Under the pieces are notes generated by a model. That model did not search any database. It had not been told where the DNA came from and saw only the letters and a list, made by a program, of their open reading frames with translations. Shown here in pieces: positions 6,770 through 12,367 of a stretch of 12,367 nucleotides of DNA. Positions within the stretch are counted from its first letter, which is position 1. Every line of letters begins with the position of its first letter. The translations under genes and the position numbers were made by a program. This DNA is from Chloroflexota bacterium (GTDB lineage: Bacteria > Chloroflexota > Dehalococcoidia > UBA2247 > RBG-13-53-26): contig QMOF01000045.1 in assembly GCA_003650185.1 (NCBI GenBank), positions 1-12,367 of the forward strand. The letters run 5' to 3'.

Positions 6770-6813
6770 AGCGCTGTTCCCTGTTTCGGGTGCCCTTCGC
6801 TCGGCGCGGTGAG

Positions 6814-7905
6814 TCAGCGGGCGGCGTACCCGCTGACCATTATATCATTCGCGATCTTCTCAACCTTGACCCCAGTGAGGTTCATTGCCTGGGCCACCTT
6901 CTCGACGCCCCTGCCCCTCACCGGGTTCTTAGCACCCTCACCCCCGATGATGATAGGGGCAATGAAAGCGATAAGCTTGTCGATCAGCCGGTGCTCGAAA
7001 AGAGACCCGAAGACACCCGCACCGCCTTCCACCATGATGCTGATAATCCCCCTTTGGCCCAGGAACTTCAGCAGCTCCTCCAGGTCGACCAGCCCTTCCT
7101 TTTGAGTTATCTCCACTACCTCGGCGCCGGCCTGGCTCAGCGCCCTGATCCTGGCCGGGGCCAGTCCCTGCCCCACTGCTATCAGCGTCTTCCCAGGCAC
7201 CTGGAGTACCCGAGCGTTCAGCGGCGTCCTGCCTTGGCTGTCCACCACCACACGCAGTGGCTGCCGTTCGGCCTGGCCGCCTTCCCTTCCGGCCCTGGCG
7301 GTTAGCTGGGGGTCATCGGTAATTATGGTGTCAACGCCCACCATGATGGCGTCCATCTGGTAGCGTAGAAGGTGCACGTACCTCCTGGATTCCTCGCCAC
7401 TGATCCACCTGGAATCGCCTGTCTTGGTGGCGATCTTGCCATCCAGGCTCATGGCGTACTTGCCCATGACGAAAGGTATGCCGGTCCGAATATATTTGAC
7501 GTAAGCCTCGTTCAGCTCTCGTGCCTCTTCCTCGTGTTCACCCAGGAATGTCCTTATCCCTGCCGCCTCCAGCGCTGCCTTGCCACCGCCGGAGACGCGT
7601 GGGTTGGGGTCGATCATGGCCATGTGGACGTCGGCGATCCCGGCCGCTATGATGGCCTCTGTGCAAGGCGGGGTGCGGCCTTCGAAGCAGCAAGGCTCCA
7701 TGGTGACGTACATAGCAGCACCGCGGGCTTTCTCACCAGCCTGCTGCAAGGCCACCACCTCGGCGTGGTTCGATCCCGGTGGCTGGGTGTAGCCCTCCCC
7801 TACAACCACTCCATCCCTCACAATGACCGCTCCCACCGCAGGGTTTGGGCTGGCGTGACCAAGGGCCAGCCTGGCCAGCGACAAAGCGTGCTGCATATAA
7901 TCCAT
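6814..7905 (-). CDS. ribD: Bifunctional diaminohydroxyphosphoribosylaminopyrimidine deaminase / 5-amino-6-(5-phosphoribosylamino)uracil reductase
   Basis: Carries out the second and third steps from GTP towards riboflavin. The N-terminal cytidine-deaminase-like domain (about 1-140) has the zinc ligands in HAEVVAL (His47, Glu49) and MEPCCFEGRTPPC (Cys72, Cys81), with SPNPAVGAVIV (19-29). The reductase domain (about 143-360) has MGKYAMSLDGKIAT (147-160), SRWISGEESRR (165-175), MVGVDTIITDDPQLTAR (188-204) and the NADPH-binding VEGGAGVFGSL (292-302). Length 363 matches the family, and both activities look intact. ATG 7905 is preceded by GGAG at 10 nt; a second ATG at 7896 is possible. It is the first gene of the operon, behind a structured leader. 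The pyrimidine phosphatase and RibF are not in the window. Confidence 0.97.
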   Translation of the reverse strand: MDYMQHALSLARLALGHASPNPAVGAVIVRDGVVVGEGYTQPPGSNHAEVVALQQAGEKARGAAMYVTMEPCCFEGRTPPCTEAIIAAGIADVHMAMIDPNPRVSGGGKAALEAAGIRTFLGEHEEEARELNEAYVKYIRTGIPFVMGKYAMSLDGKIATKTGDSRWISGEESRRYVHLLRYQMDAIMVGVDTIITDDPQLTARAGREGGQAERQPLRVVVDSQGRTPLNARVLQVPGKTLIAVGQGLAPARIRALSQAGAEVVEITQKEGLVDLEELLKFLGQRGIISIMVEGGAGVFGSLFEHRLIDKLIAFIAPIIIGGEGAKNPVRGRGVEKVAQAMNLTGVKVEKIANDIMVSGYAAR

Positions 7906-8028
7906 CAGATATACACTCCGGGCCCTTCAAGCAGGAAAGTCTGGGGCACCTCAGAGACCACAGACCACTCCGGGCGCTCCGCAACTGCCTGTACCTGCGG
8001 CTTCTGCTCAGGTCTGGCTGCTTACGAA
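7906..8028 (-). promoter_or_regulatory. Structured 5' leader of the rib operon, not a recognised riboswitch
   Basis: On the minus strand the leader can fold as CAGACC (8016-8011) with GGTCTG (7966-7961) enclosing a second stem, CCGCA (8000-7996) with TGCGG (7983-7979). The same GTCTG segment can instead pair with CCCCAGAC (7946-7939) in 7 of 8 positions, so the two folds exclude each other. GCCCGGAGTG occurs twice (7975-7966 and 7923-7914), the second copy holding the ribD ribosome site. The conserved blocks of the FMN riboswitch (GGGGCAGGGUGAAAUUCCC, ACCGGCGGU) are absent. A regulatory role is inferred. Confidence 0.35.
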
Positions 8029-8056
8029 GGTATAACTTTCCAAAGGGGCTTGTCAA
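8029..8056 (-). promoter_or_regulatory. Candidate promoter of the rib operon
   Basis: Reading the minus strand, a perfect -35 TTGACA (8056-8051) is followed after 16 bp by TATACC (8034-8029); shifted by one base, ATACCT gives a 17-bp spacer. It lies 125-150 bp upstream of ribD and no better match is seen between ribD and the ABM gene. Confidence 0.55.
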
Positions 8057-8577
8057 GTTTTGCCGGCAGCCCCTGACCGTCAACATCTGGTCGATGCAAT
8101 GAGCATCGGAGTATTCCTGAAGCGGCCACGGCACTGACTGGGCTCGGGAGCGGTCGATCCTGAAAGGTTCCGCTGCAGGGGTGGCGAGGGCGGACAGCTA
8201 CGTGCAACTGGGCTCCGGAGACGTCTATGCTGACATAGCCGGGCCCTTGCTCCTCAGTGGCCTGCTCGGATGTGCTGCCCCCGCCCTTGTATTGCCCGGG
8301 CACGACTAGCCCTGACAACTGCTCGGGCTCTTACGGCGGAGGGCCTGGAGTTCACGGCCCTCCGGGGCAGGCCGTGGTAATTGCTGCGATAACCTGTCTC
8401 GGCACTCTGCTGGCGACCCGCCTGCCGGCACGGCACGCATCCACTATCCTCCACAGCCTTCCGCTACCTGTGCGCCAGTCCTCTCCAGGCGTCATACTCC
8501 TTGAGGTAGCCTGCACCACGGTGGCTGCATCTGACCTCAAGATACCAGCAGGAGACCCGAAAGTGCGACACCCACTG
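8057..8577. other. Gene-free stretch upstream of the rib promoter
   Basis: No believable coding region: the open frames here on either strand show no family signature, lack ribosome sites and one runs antisense through the ABM gene. The clearest structure is a 9-bp perfect stem, CGGAGGGCC (8337-8345) with GGCCCTCCG (8356-8364), closing a 10-nt loop. No U-tract follows on either strand. I see no tRNA or known RNA family. Confidence 0.5.
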
Positions 8578-8916
8578 TCAACTGGCAGACGCGCCCCTGT
8601 ATTGCCTGGCCTCCGGCCACCAACAGGCTTCCCAAACGAAGCTGAATACAGACGCCTTCTCCGAAGTCGTCAGGAATGGTCTGAGCCTGTCTACGATCTC
8701 CTGGCGTTCAGGGCTCGACTCCCAAGCTCGCCACAGACCTTCGTCGAGCCAGGTGCTGATGACCAGCCAGTGCGAAGGGTCGTCTACCGACCTTAGTGTT
8801 TCTCCAGAGACGTAGCCGCGCTGCTGCAATGCTCCGGACCGCAGGTCCATTAGCAGCCGCTCCACCTCAGCCGCCTTGTCCGGCTGACAGTGCCTCTCAA
8901 TGATCACCTTTACCAT
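8578..8916 (-). CDS. ABM-domain protein (antibiotic biosynthesis monooxygenase / YgiN-like)
   Basis: A 112-residue protein with a dimeric ferredoxin-like alpha/beta barrel fold expected from its sequence. Visible elements are strand 1 VKVIIERHCQPDKAAEVERLL (2-22) leading into a helix, GYVSGETLRSVDDPSHWLVISTWLDEGLWRAW (34-65) as the central strands with the W...S.W pattern of the ABM family, and SSPERQEIVDRLRPFL (67-82). Family members include quinol and heme-degrading monooxygenases, but many are of unknown role; no residue here decides between them. ATG 8916 starts at the first conserved strand. AAAGGAGG lies 12 nt upstream, farther than usual; a longer form from 8952 would read through this ribosome site and is unlikely. 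It stands alone, 676 bp past the end of recD2 on the same strand. Confidence 0.8.
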   Translation of the reverse strand: MVKVIIERHCQPDKAAEVERLLMDLRSGALQQRGYVSGETLRSVDDPSHWLVISTWLDEGLWRAWESSPERQEIVDRLRPFLTTSEKASVFSFVWEACWWPEARQYRGASAS

Positions 8917-9592
8917 TGCCCTTGATATCCTCCTTTCCCCAGAGTGGCACATGCCTGCGAACGGACCATCATCCTTGGCCCGCGTCCGCCGAATAACCGA
9001 CGCCCTTGCCGCCAGGCCACCCGCGCAGCCAGGCGTACCGTTAGCTTCACCCTCTTGTAGGGAGTGGCACGGGAGCCTGGCAAAGAGTCACGCTTCTCGC
9101 CTGAAGCAGGGATCGGGGAGGACTGCCTCGTGCCAACACGCTACCACGCAATAACTGGTATGTCAACCAGCGGTCCCGCCCCCAAATCAGTGGTCCATCC
9201 TGAAGAAGGCTGTGCCCTGGCATATCATGCCACGACACTGCCGGGTGGGCTGGCATCACCAGTGAGGAGCCAACGCTGCTGCCGTCGGCGCAAACCCTGT
9301 TTTGAGCCTTCGTGGTGCTGGTCGGCCAGCCTGATAGGTCCTCTGCGGAGCGGACCAATCTCGGGGGCGCCCGCCGTCAGCCGCTGACCCTCACCCCACC
9401 CCCGGGATTGACCGGCCGCCTGCGGCGGCCTCCCTACGACACGGAAAGACGACCAGTGGCATGTCGATGCCAATCACCCATCCGGGTCCGGCAGGGCGGA
9501 TCAGGTGTACCAGGACCCACAGCCGAACAAAGCGCGGCGGGTACTGGGCCAGGCGCATCCTACCAGTACGGGGTCTCGATCGGTCTATACAG
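8917..9592. other. Gene-free stretch with several inverted repeats
   Basis: No coding region can be supported on either strand; frames of up to 107 residues have low-complexity, Cys/Arg/Pro-rich translations and no ribosome sites. It contains inverted repeats at 9155-9170 (CTGGT/ACCAG), 9218-9232 (TGGCAT/ATGCCA), 9317-9330 (GCTGG/CCAGC), 9414-9430 (GGCCGCC/GGCGGCC, 3-nt loop), 9458-9471 (GGCAT/ATGCC) and 9541-9569 (GTACTGG/CCAGTAC). The last lies just past the recD2 stop and could help to end its transcript. No tRNA, SRP, RNase P or tmRNA signature was found. Confidence 0.5.
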
Positions 9593-11785
9593 CTAGTGCG
9601 CTGCCGTCCTCAGTTTGGCATCCAGCCTGGTGTACCGGTGCTGCACCTTGTTGTTCTTGACGGCCATGTAAACAGCGCGCTTGCTGCCTACCAGCACCAC
9701 CAGCTTCTTGCCACGGGTGATGGCCGTGTAAAGCAGGTTGCGCTGGAGCATGACGTAGTGCTGGGTCAGGATGGGCACCACCACCGCCGGGTACTCGCTG
9801 CCCTGTGACTTGTGTATGGAGATGGCATAGGCCAGCACCAGCTCGTCCAGCTCGCTCCACTCATAGAGCACCATTCTGTCCTCGAACCTTACGCGGAGGC
9901 TCTGGTTCTCGGGGTCAATCCCGGCTATGCGGCCGATATCACCGTTGAACACGTCCTTGTCGTAGTTGTTCCTGACCTGCATCACCTTGTCGCCGATCCG
10001 AAACACCCTTCCGCTACGCACCACCTCCGCCCCCGATGGGTTGAGCAGCCCCTGAAGCTCGGCGTTGAGGTTAGCCACGCCGACCACCCCCTTGTGCATG
10101 GGCGTCATCACCTGGATGTCGTCCAGGGGGTCGAATCCATATGCCCGCGGCAGCCTCTTGACGCACAGCTCCTTCACCAGCTCCAGCACTTTCTCCGGCT
10201 GTTCCCTCTCGATAAAGAAGAAATCAGCCCGCCCGTTCTCGGCCGGTTTGGCCTGGGGGAAATGGCCGCTGTTCACCCGGTGCGCGTTGACCACAATCAG
10301 GCTCTCCCGCGCCTGCCGGAAGACTTCGTTGAGCTTGGTTGTCTCCACGCACCCAGAGGCGATGACGTCCTTCAACACATTGCCCGGCCCCACCGAAGGG
10401 AGCTGGTCAACGTCTCCCACCAGCAGCAGGCTGGCCGTGGGAGGTACAGCCTTCAGCAGGTGATTGAAGAGCAGCACGTCCACCATCGATGCCTCGTCGA
10501 TCACTATCAGGTCAGCAGCCAGGGGGTTCTCCTCGTTGCGCTTGAAACCAGCCTGGGAGCCGCTGTACTCCAGCAGGCGATGGATGGTCCTGGCCTCCCT
10601 GCCCGTGACCTCGGACAGCCTCTTGGCCGCCCGGCCAGTCGGCGAGGCCAGCACGATGCGCTGCCTGCCGCGGCCCATTATCTGGACGAGGCTCTTTACC
10701 AGGGTGGTCTTACCCGTGCCCGGCCCACCGGTCAGCACCAGCGCTTTGCCCTGGATGGCCTTCCTCAGCGACTCCTTCTGCATCTCAGACAGCTCTATGC
10801 CGCCGTCGCGCTGCACCGACAGGATGGCTTCCTCCAGGTTGAGGTGCGGCAGTTGCTTCGGCTGCTCCAGCAGGGCCCTCAGCCGCCTGGCTACATTCAT
10901 CTCGGCGACGTGCAGCGGTGTCAGGTACACCCCCTTGTGCTCACCACAGTCCTCCAGCACCACCCGACCCTGCGACGCCAGCGAAGCCAGCGCCTGGTCA
11001 AGCACGCTCCTGTCCACCTCCAGTAGCTTGGTCACCTTGTCCAGCAGCTCCTCACAGGGGCAATACACATGCCCCTCGTCTACCAGCTCGCTGAGCACAT
11101 GGATGATTCCGGCCTCGGCTCTCATCGGCGAGGCCGAGTCGATGCCCATGGCACTGGCTATCTTGTCGGCCGTCTTGAAGCCGATGCCGTTGATATCCAG
11201 CGCCAGTCGGTAGGGGTTCTCTTTCACCACCGATATGGCTTTCTCACCATAGGTCTTGAATATCTTCACGCTGTGGGCCGCCCCCACGCCATACCCCTGG
11301 AGAAAGACCATGATCTCCCTGATCTGCTTCTGCCCCTGCCATGCCTTGACAATGCTCTCCGCCCTCACCGGGCCTATGCCGTCAACCTCCTGGAGCCTTT
11401 CCACGCCGTCATCAATGGCGTCGAGAGTCTCTGCGCCAAACCTGGCCACCAGCCGCCTGGCCATTTCCGGGCCAATGCCCGGCACCAGTCCCGAACTGAG
11501 GTATCTCTCTATGCCGGCCACCGTCGACGGCAGCACAGTGAGACAGCTTGTCGCCCGGAACTGCCTGCCGAACTTGGGATCGACAACCCACTCACCCTTC
11601 AGCCGGAGCGTCTCGCCGGGGGCAGGGGATGGTATGCTCCCCACTACGGTGACCAGGTTCTGAGTCTTCGCCACCTGGAGCTTGGCCACGGTGAAGTTGT
11701 TGTCCTCGTTGAAGTAGACGATGCGTTCCACCACGCCTTCCAGGCTGGAAGCTTCGGGGCCACCGGAAATCGCACGCCTGGCCAT
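9593..11785 (-). CDS. recD2: RecD2-type ATP-dependent DNA helicase
   Basis: A superfamily 1B 5'-3' helicase of the RecD2 kind, which works without RecB and RecC in DNA repair and replication-fork maintenance. Domains in the 730-residue chain: an OB-like N-terminal barrel (about 15-85, EGVVERIVYFNEDNNFTVAKL); helix-hairpin-helix repeats at VPGIGPEMARRL (101-112), VDGIGPVRAESI (134-145) and INGIGFKTADKI (198-209); motor domain 1A with ELSEMQKESL (331-340), Walker A GGPGTGKT (353-360), Walker B LIVIDEAS (426-433) and VGDVDQLPSVGPGN (456-469); domain 2A with FRIGDKVMQVRNNYDKDVFNGD (595-616), YAISIHKSQGSEYP (653-666) and LLYTAITRGKK (684-694). All helicase motifs look intact. ATG 11785 is preceded by AGGG at about 9 nt; TATATT (11811-11806) may be its -10. 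It stands alone on its strand. Confidence 0.95.
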   Translation of the reverse strand: MARRAISGGPEASSLEGVVERIVYFNEDNNFTVAKLQVAKTQNLVTVVGSIPSPAPGETLRLKGEWVVDPKFGRQFRATSCLTVLPSTVAGIERYLSSGLVPGIGPEMARRLVARFGAETLDAIDDGVERLQEVDGIGPVRAESIVKAWQGQKQIREIMVFLQGYGVGAAHSVKIFKTYGEKAISVVKENPYRLALDINGIGFKTADKIASAMGIDSASPMRAEAGIIHVLSELVDEGHVYCPCEELLDKVTKLLEVDRSVLDQALASLASQGRVVLEDCGEHKGVYLTPLHVAEMNVARRLRALLEQPKQLPHLNLEEAILSVQRDGGIELSEMQKESLRKAIQGKALVLTGGPGTGKTTLVKSLVQIMGRGRQRIVLASPTGRAAKRLSEVTGREARTIHRLLEYSGSQAGFKRNEENPLAADLIVIDEASMVDVLLFNHLLKAVPPTASLLLVGDVDQLPSVGPGNVLKDVIASGCVETTKLNEVFRQARESLIVVNAHRVNSGHFPQAKPAENGRADFFFIEREQPEKVLELVKELCVKRLPRAYGFDPLDDIQVMTPMHKGVVGVANLNAELQGLLNPSGAEVVRSGRVFRIGDKVMQVRNNYDKDVFNGDIGRIAGIDPENQSLRVRFEDRMVLYEWSELDELVLAYAISIHKSQGSEYPAVVVPILTQHYVMLQRNLLYTAITRGKKLVVLVGSKRAVYMAVKNNKVQHRYTRLDAKLRTAAH

Positions 11786-11920
11786 CTGTCGCTACCCTGG
11801 CGACTAATATACCAGACAACGGGGTCTGCCTGGAAACCCCAGGCGGTTATGTCTCACCGCACGGGCGAAAGGGCCATCAGTTTGGGTGCCAGCACCCAGG
11901 GACAATGGGTGGCAACCCTA

Positions 11921-11949
11921 TTGTTGCCATGGCCTGTGTCATATATGAT
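11921..11949 (+). promoter_or_regulatory. Candidate promoter facing the 12166 gene
   Basis: TTGTTG (11921-11926) and TATGAT (11944-11949) are exactly 17 bp apart, a strong sigma-70-like pair. The -10 lies in the middle of a perfect palindrome, as is common at repressed promoters. The start of transcription would be near 11957, giving a leader of about 210 nt before the GTG at 12166. Confidence 0.5.
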
Positions 11950-11958
11950 ATATGACAC
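11936..11958. promoter_or_regulatory. Perfect 23-bp palindrome, probable operator
   Basis: Arms GTGTCATATAT (11936-11946) and ATATATGACAC (11948-11958) are exact complements around one central G. It is very AT-rich compared with its surroundings. As DNA it looks like a binding site for a dimeric regulator; as RNA it could be a hairpin with a 3-nt loop. The cognate protein is not encoded in this window as far as I can tell. Confidence 0.55.
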
Positions 11959-12154
11959 GTTGGGCTTTACGTTGCTGGCGCAAGAAGAGCCGCTGACGAC
12001 TGGCCACTCAGAAATGCTCCCACCTCGTCGCGGAATTGCAGGCTGAACGAGAGAAGGGTGGCTGGGACCGGGAGCCTGCAGCACCACCTCGCAGCCGTCT
12101 AGCGGATAGCTGCCTTGTTCTGGAAGCGCTTGATGGCAACATGCAAGAAACTGC

Positions 12155-12161
12155 AAGGAGG
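12155..12161 (+). promoter_or_regulatory. Ribosome binding site deciding a GTG start
   Basis: AAGGAGG ends 4 nt before GTG at 12166. It is the strongest ribosome site near this frame and favours that start over the upstream in-frame ATG at 12133. Confidence 0.6.
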
Positions 12162-12165
12162 AACC

Positions 12166-12366
12166 GTGTTAGACGAGGTACTTGAGGCACTACGCAAGCA
12201 GCTAGCCACGTACCAGGAGATGGCCAGGAAGGAAAGGGAGGAGACAGGCGGAGACACCTACGGGACATGTGCCTATCTGGATGGCGCTATCGTGGCCAGC
12301 CAACGTGCCGTTGACCTGGTCGTCAGAAGAATGAGAGCCGACCCAAGCACGCTGCTGGTGAACTAG
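12166..12366 (+). CDS. Hypothetical small protein
   Basis: A 66-residue protein that I do not recognise. It is charged and mostly helical in appearance: LDEVLEALRKQLATYQEMARKERE (2-25) looks like an amphipathic helix, a glycine-rich turn GGDTYGT follows (28-34), then YLDGAIVASQRAVDLVVRRMR (37-57) as a second helix. There is one cysteine (35), no signal peptide and no membrane segment. The GTG start at 12166 has AAGGAGG four bases upstream; an ATG at 12133 would add eleven residues. It is a real gene candidate because of the ribosome site and a possible promoter at 11921-11949. The stop TAG ends one base before the window end, so downstream neighbours are unseen. A helical-hairpin, dimer-forming protein would fit, but no function can be given. 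Confidence 0.55.
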   Translation: MLDEVLEALRKQLATYQEMARKEREETGGDTYGTCAYLDGAIVASQRAVDLVVRRMRADPSTLLVN

Positions 12367-12367
12367 A

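Larger units (their letters stand above)
11786..12165. other. Intergenic region with serial stem-loops between recD2 and a divergent small gene
   Basis: No gene is supported in these 380 bp. From left to right it holds GCCTGG/CCAGGC (11828-11844), GCGGT/ACCGC (11843-11860), TGGGTG/CACCCA with a CCAG tetraloop (11883-11898), ACAATGGGT paired to ACCC-T-ATTGT with one bulge (11902-11924), and the 23-bp palindrome at 11936-11958. Beyond 11960 I see only a leader-like stretch with a ten-codon ATG frame (12014-12046) of no clear meaning. Confidence 0.6.

Noticed and set aside
7930..8010. RNase P RNA fragment on the plus strand (GGAAAGTC at 7934-7941 resembles its conserved region I)
   Set aside because: The flanking conserved regions and the distal P4 half are missing, and the stretch lies in the short rib leader.
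7906..8056. FMN riboswitch upstream of ribD
   Set aside because: Expected from position, but the conserved GGGGCAGGGUGAAAUUCCC and ACCGGCGGU blocks are not present in the leader or further upstream on the minus strand.
8257..8796. 179-codon plus-strand frame running into the ABM gene
   Set aside because: It is antisense to a recognisable gene over its second half, is Pro/Arg/Ser-rich and has no ribosome site.
8942..9070. GAGTGGCAC repeated at 8942-8950 and 9062-9070 as possible mobile-element ends or att sites
   Set aside because: Only nine bases, no transposase or integrase nearby, and nothing but spacer between the copies.
8953..9592. tRNA, SRP RNA or tmRNA in the gene-free stretch
   Set aside because: No T-loop GGTTCGA-like sequence, no CCA-ended acceptor pairing and no conserved SRP or tmRNA blocks on either strand.
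9812..11026. Long open frame of 404 codons antisense to recD2
   Set aside because: It is a shadow of the GC-rich recD2 coding strand; the translation is His/Gln/Leu-rich with no family signature or ribosome site.
11069..12046. 325-codon plus-strand frame spanning the recD2 start and the stem-loop region
   Set aside because: Mostly antisense to recD2; the part beyond 11785 is non-coding in composition and crosses the palindrome.

Overview
The window carries thirteen protein-coding genes that I can support, in five blocks, with high GC, tight gene packing over most of its length and three gene-poor stretches. The gene set suggests a bacterium of the Chloroflexota, probably the Dehalococcoidia: a DUF951 protein and a free-standing EF-Tu domain II-like protein lie beside pyrF, a catabolic-type acyl-CoA dehydrogenase is present, and a RecD2-type helicase (the form found without RecBC) is encoded. 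This placement rests on remembered family distributions, not on a search, so I hold it at moderate confidence.

Layout. (1) 11-1315, minus: hisS, divergent from the next block across a 184-bp intergenic region that holds a plausible promoter for each side. (2) 1500-4372, plus: acyl-CoA dehydrogenase, HIT-family hydrolase, pyrF, DUF951 protein and EF-Tu-D2-like protein, spaced tightly enough to form one transcription unit. It ends at a 14-bp perfect stem-loop at 4375-4410, which also lies just past the 3' end of the converging block. (3) 4428-7905, minus: ribD-ribE-ribBA-ribH, a complete set of riboflavin ring-building enzymes in transcription order, with a promoter at 8029-8056 and a roughly 120-nt structured leader that is not a recognisable FMN riboswitch. 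(4) 8578-8916, minus: a lone small ABM-domain (YgiN-like) protein, flanked on both sides by about 500-680 bp with no believable gene but several inverted repeats. (5) 9593-11785, minus: recD2. It is followed, reading rightwards, by a 380-bp intergenic stretch with a series of stem-loops and a perfect 23-bp palindrome lying over the -10 of a good plus-strand promoter, and then by a small unknown gene (12166-12366, plus).

How the genes fit together. RibBA makes both the 4-carbon precursor (from ribulose 5-phosphate) and the pyrimidine precursor (from GTP). RibD deaminates and reduces the latter, RibH joins the two into lumazine, and RibE dismutates lumazine to riboflavin. The neighbouring acyl-CoA dehydrogenase uses FAD, but nothing in the sequence links its expression to the rib operon. 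The plus-strand block mixes nucleotide metabolism (pyrF, HIT), small translation- or metal-related proteins and a lipid or acyl-CoA enzyme, which looks like co-transcription rather than one pathway.

I found no mobile element, CRISPR array, tRNA or rRNA, and no clear new multi-gene system. The parts most worth a second look are the palindrome/promoter/stem-loop region at 11828-11958 and the rib leader at 7906-8028.
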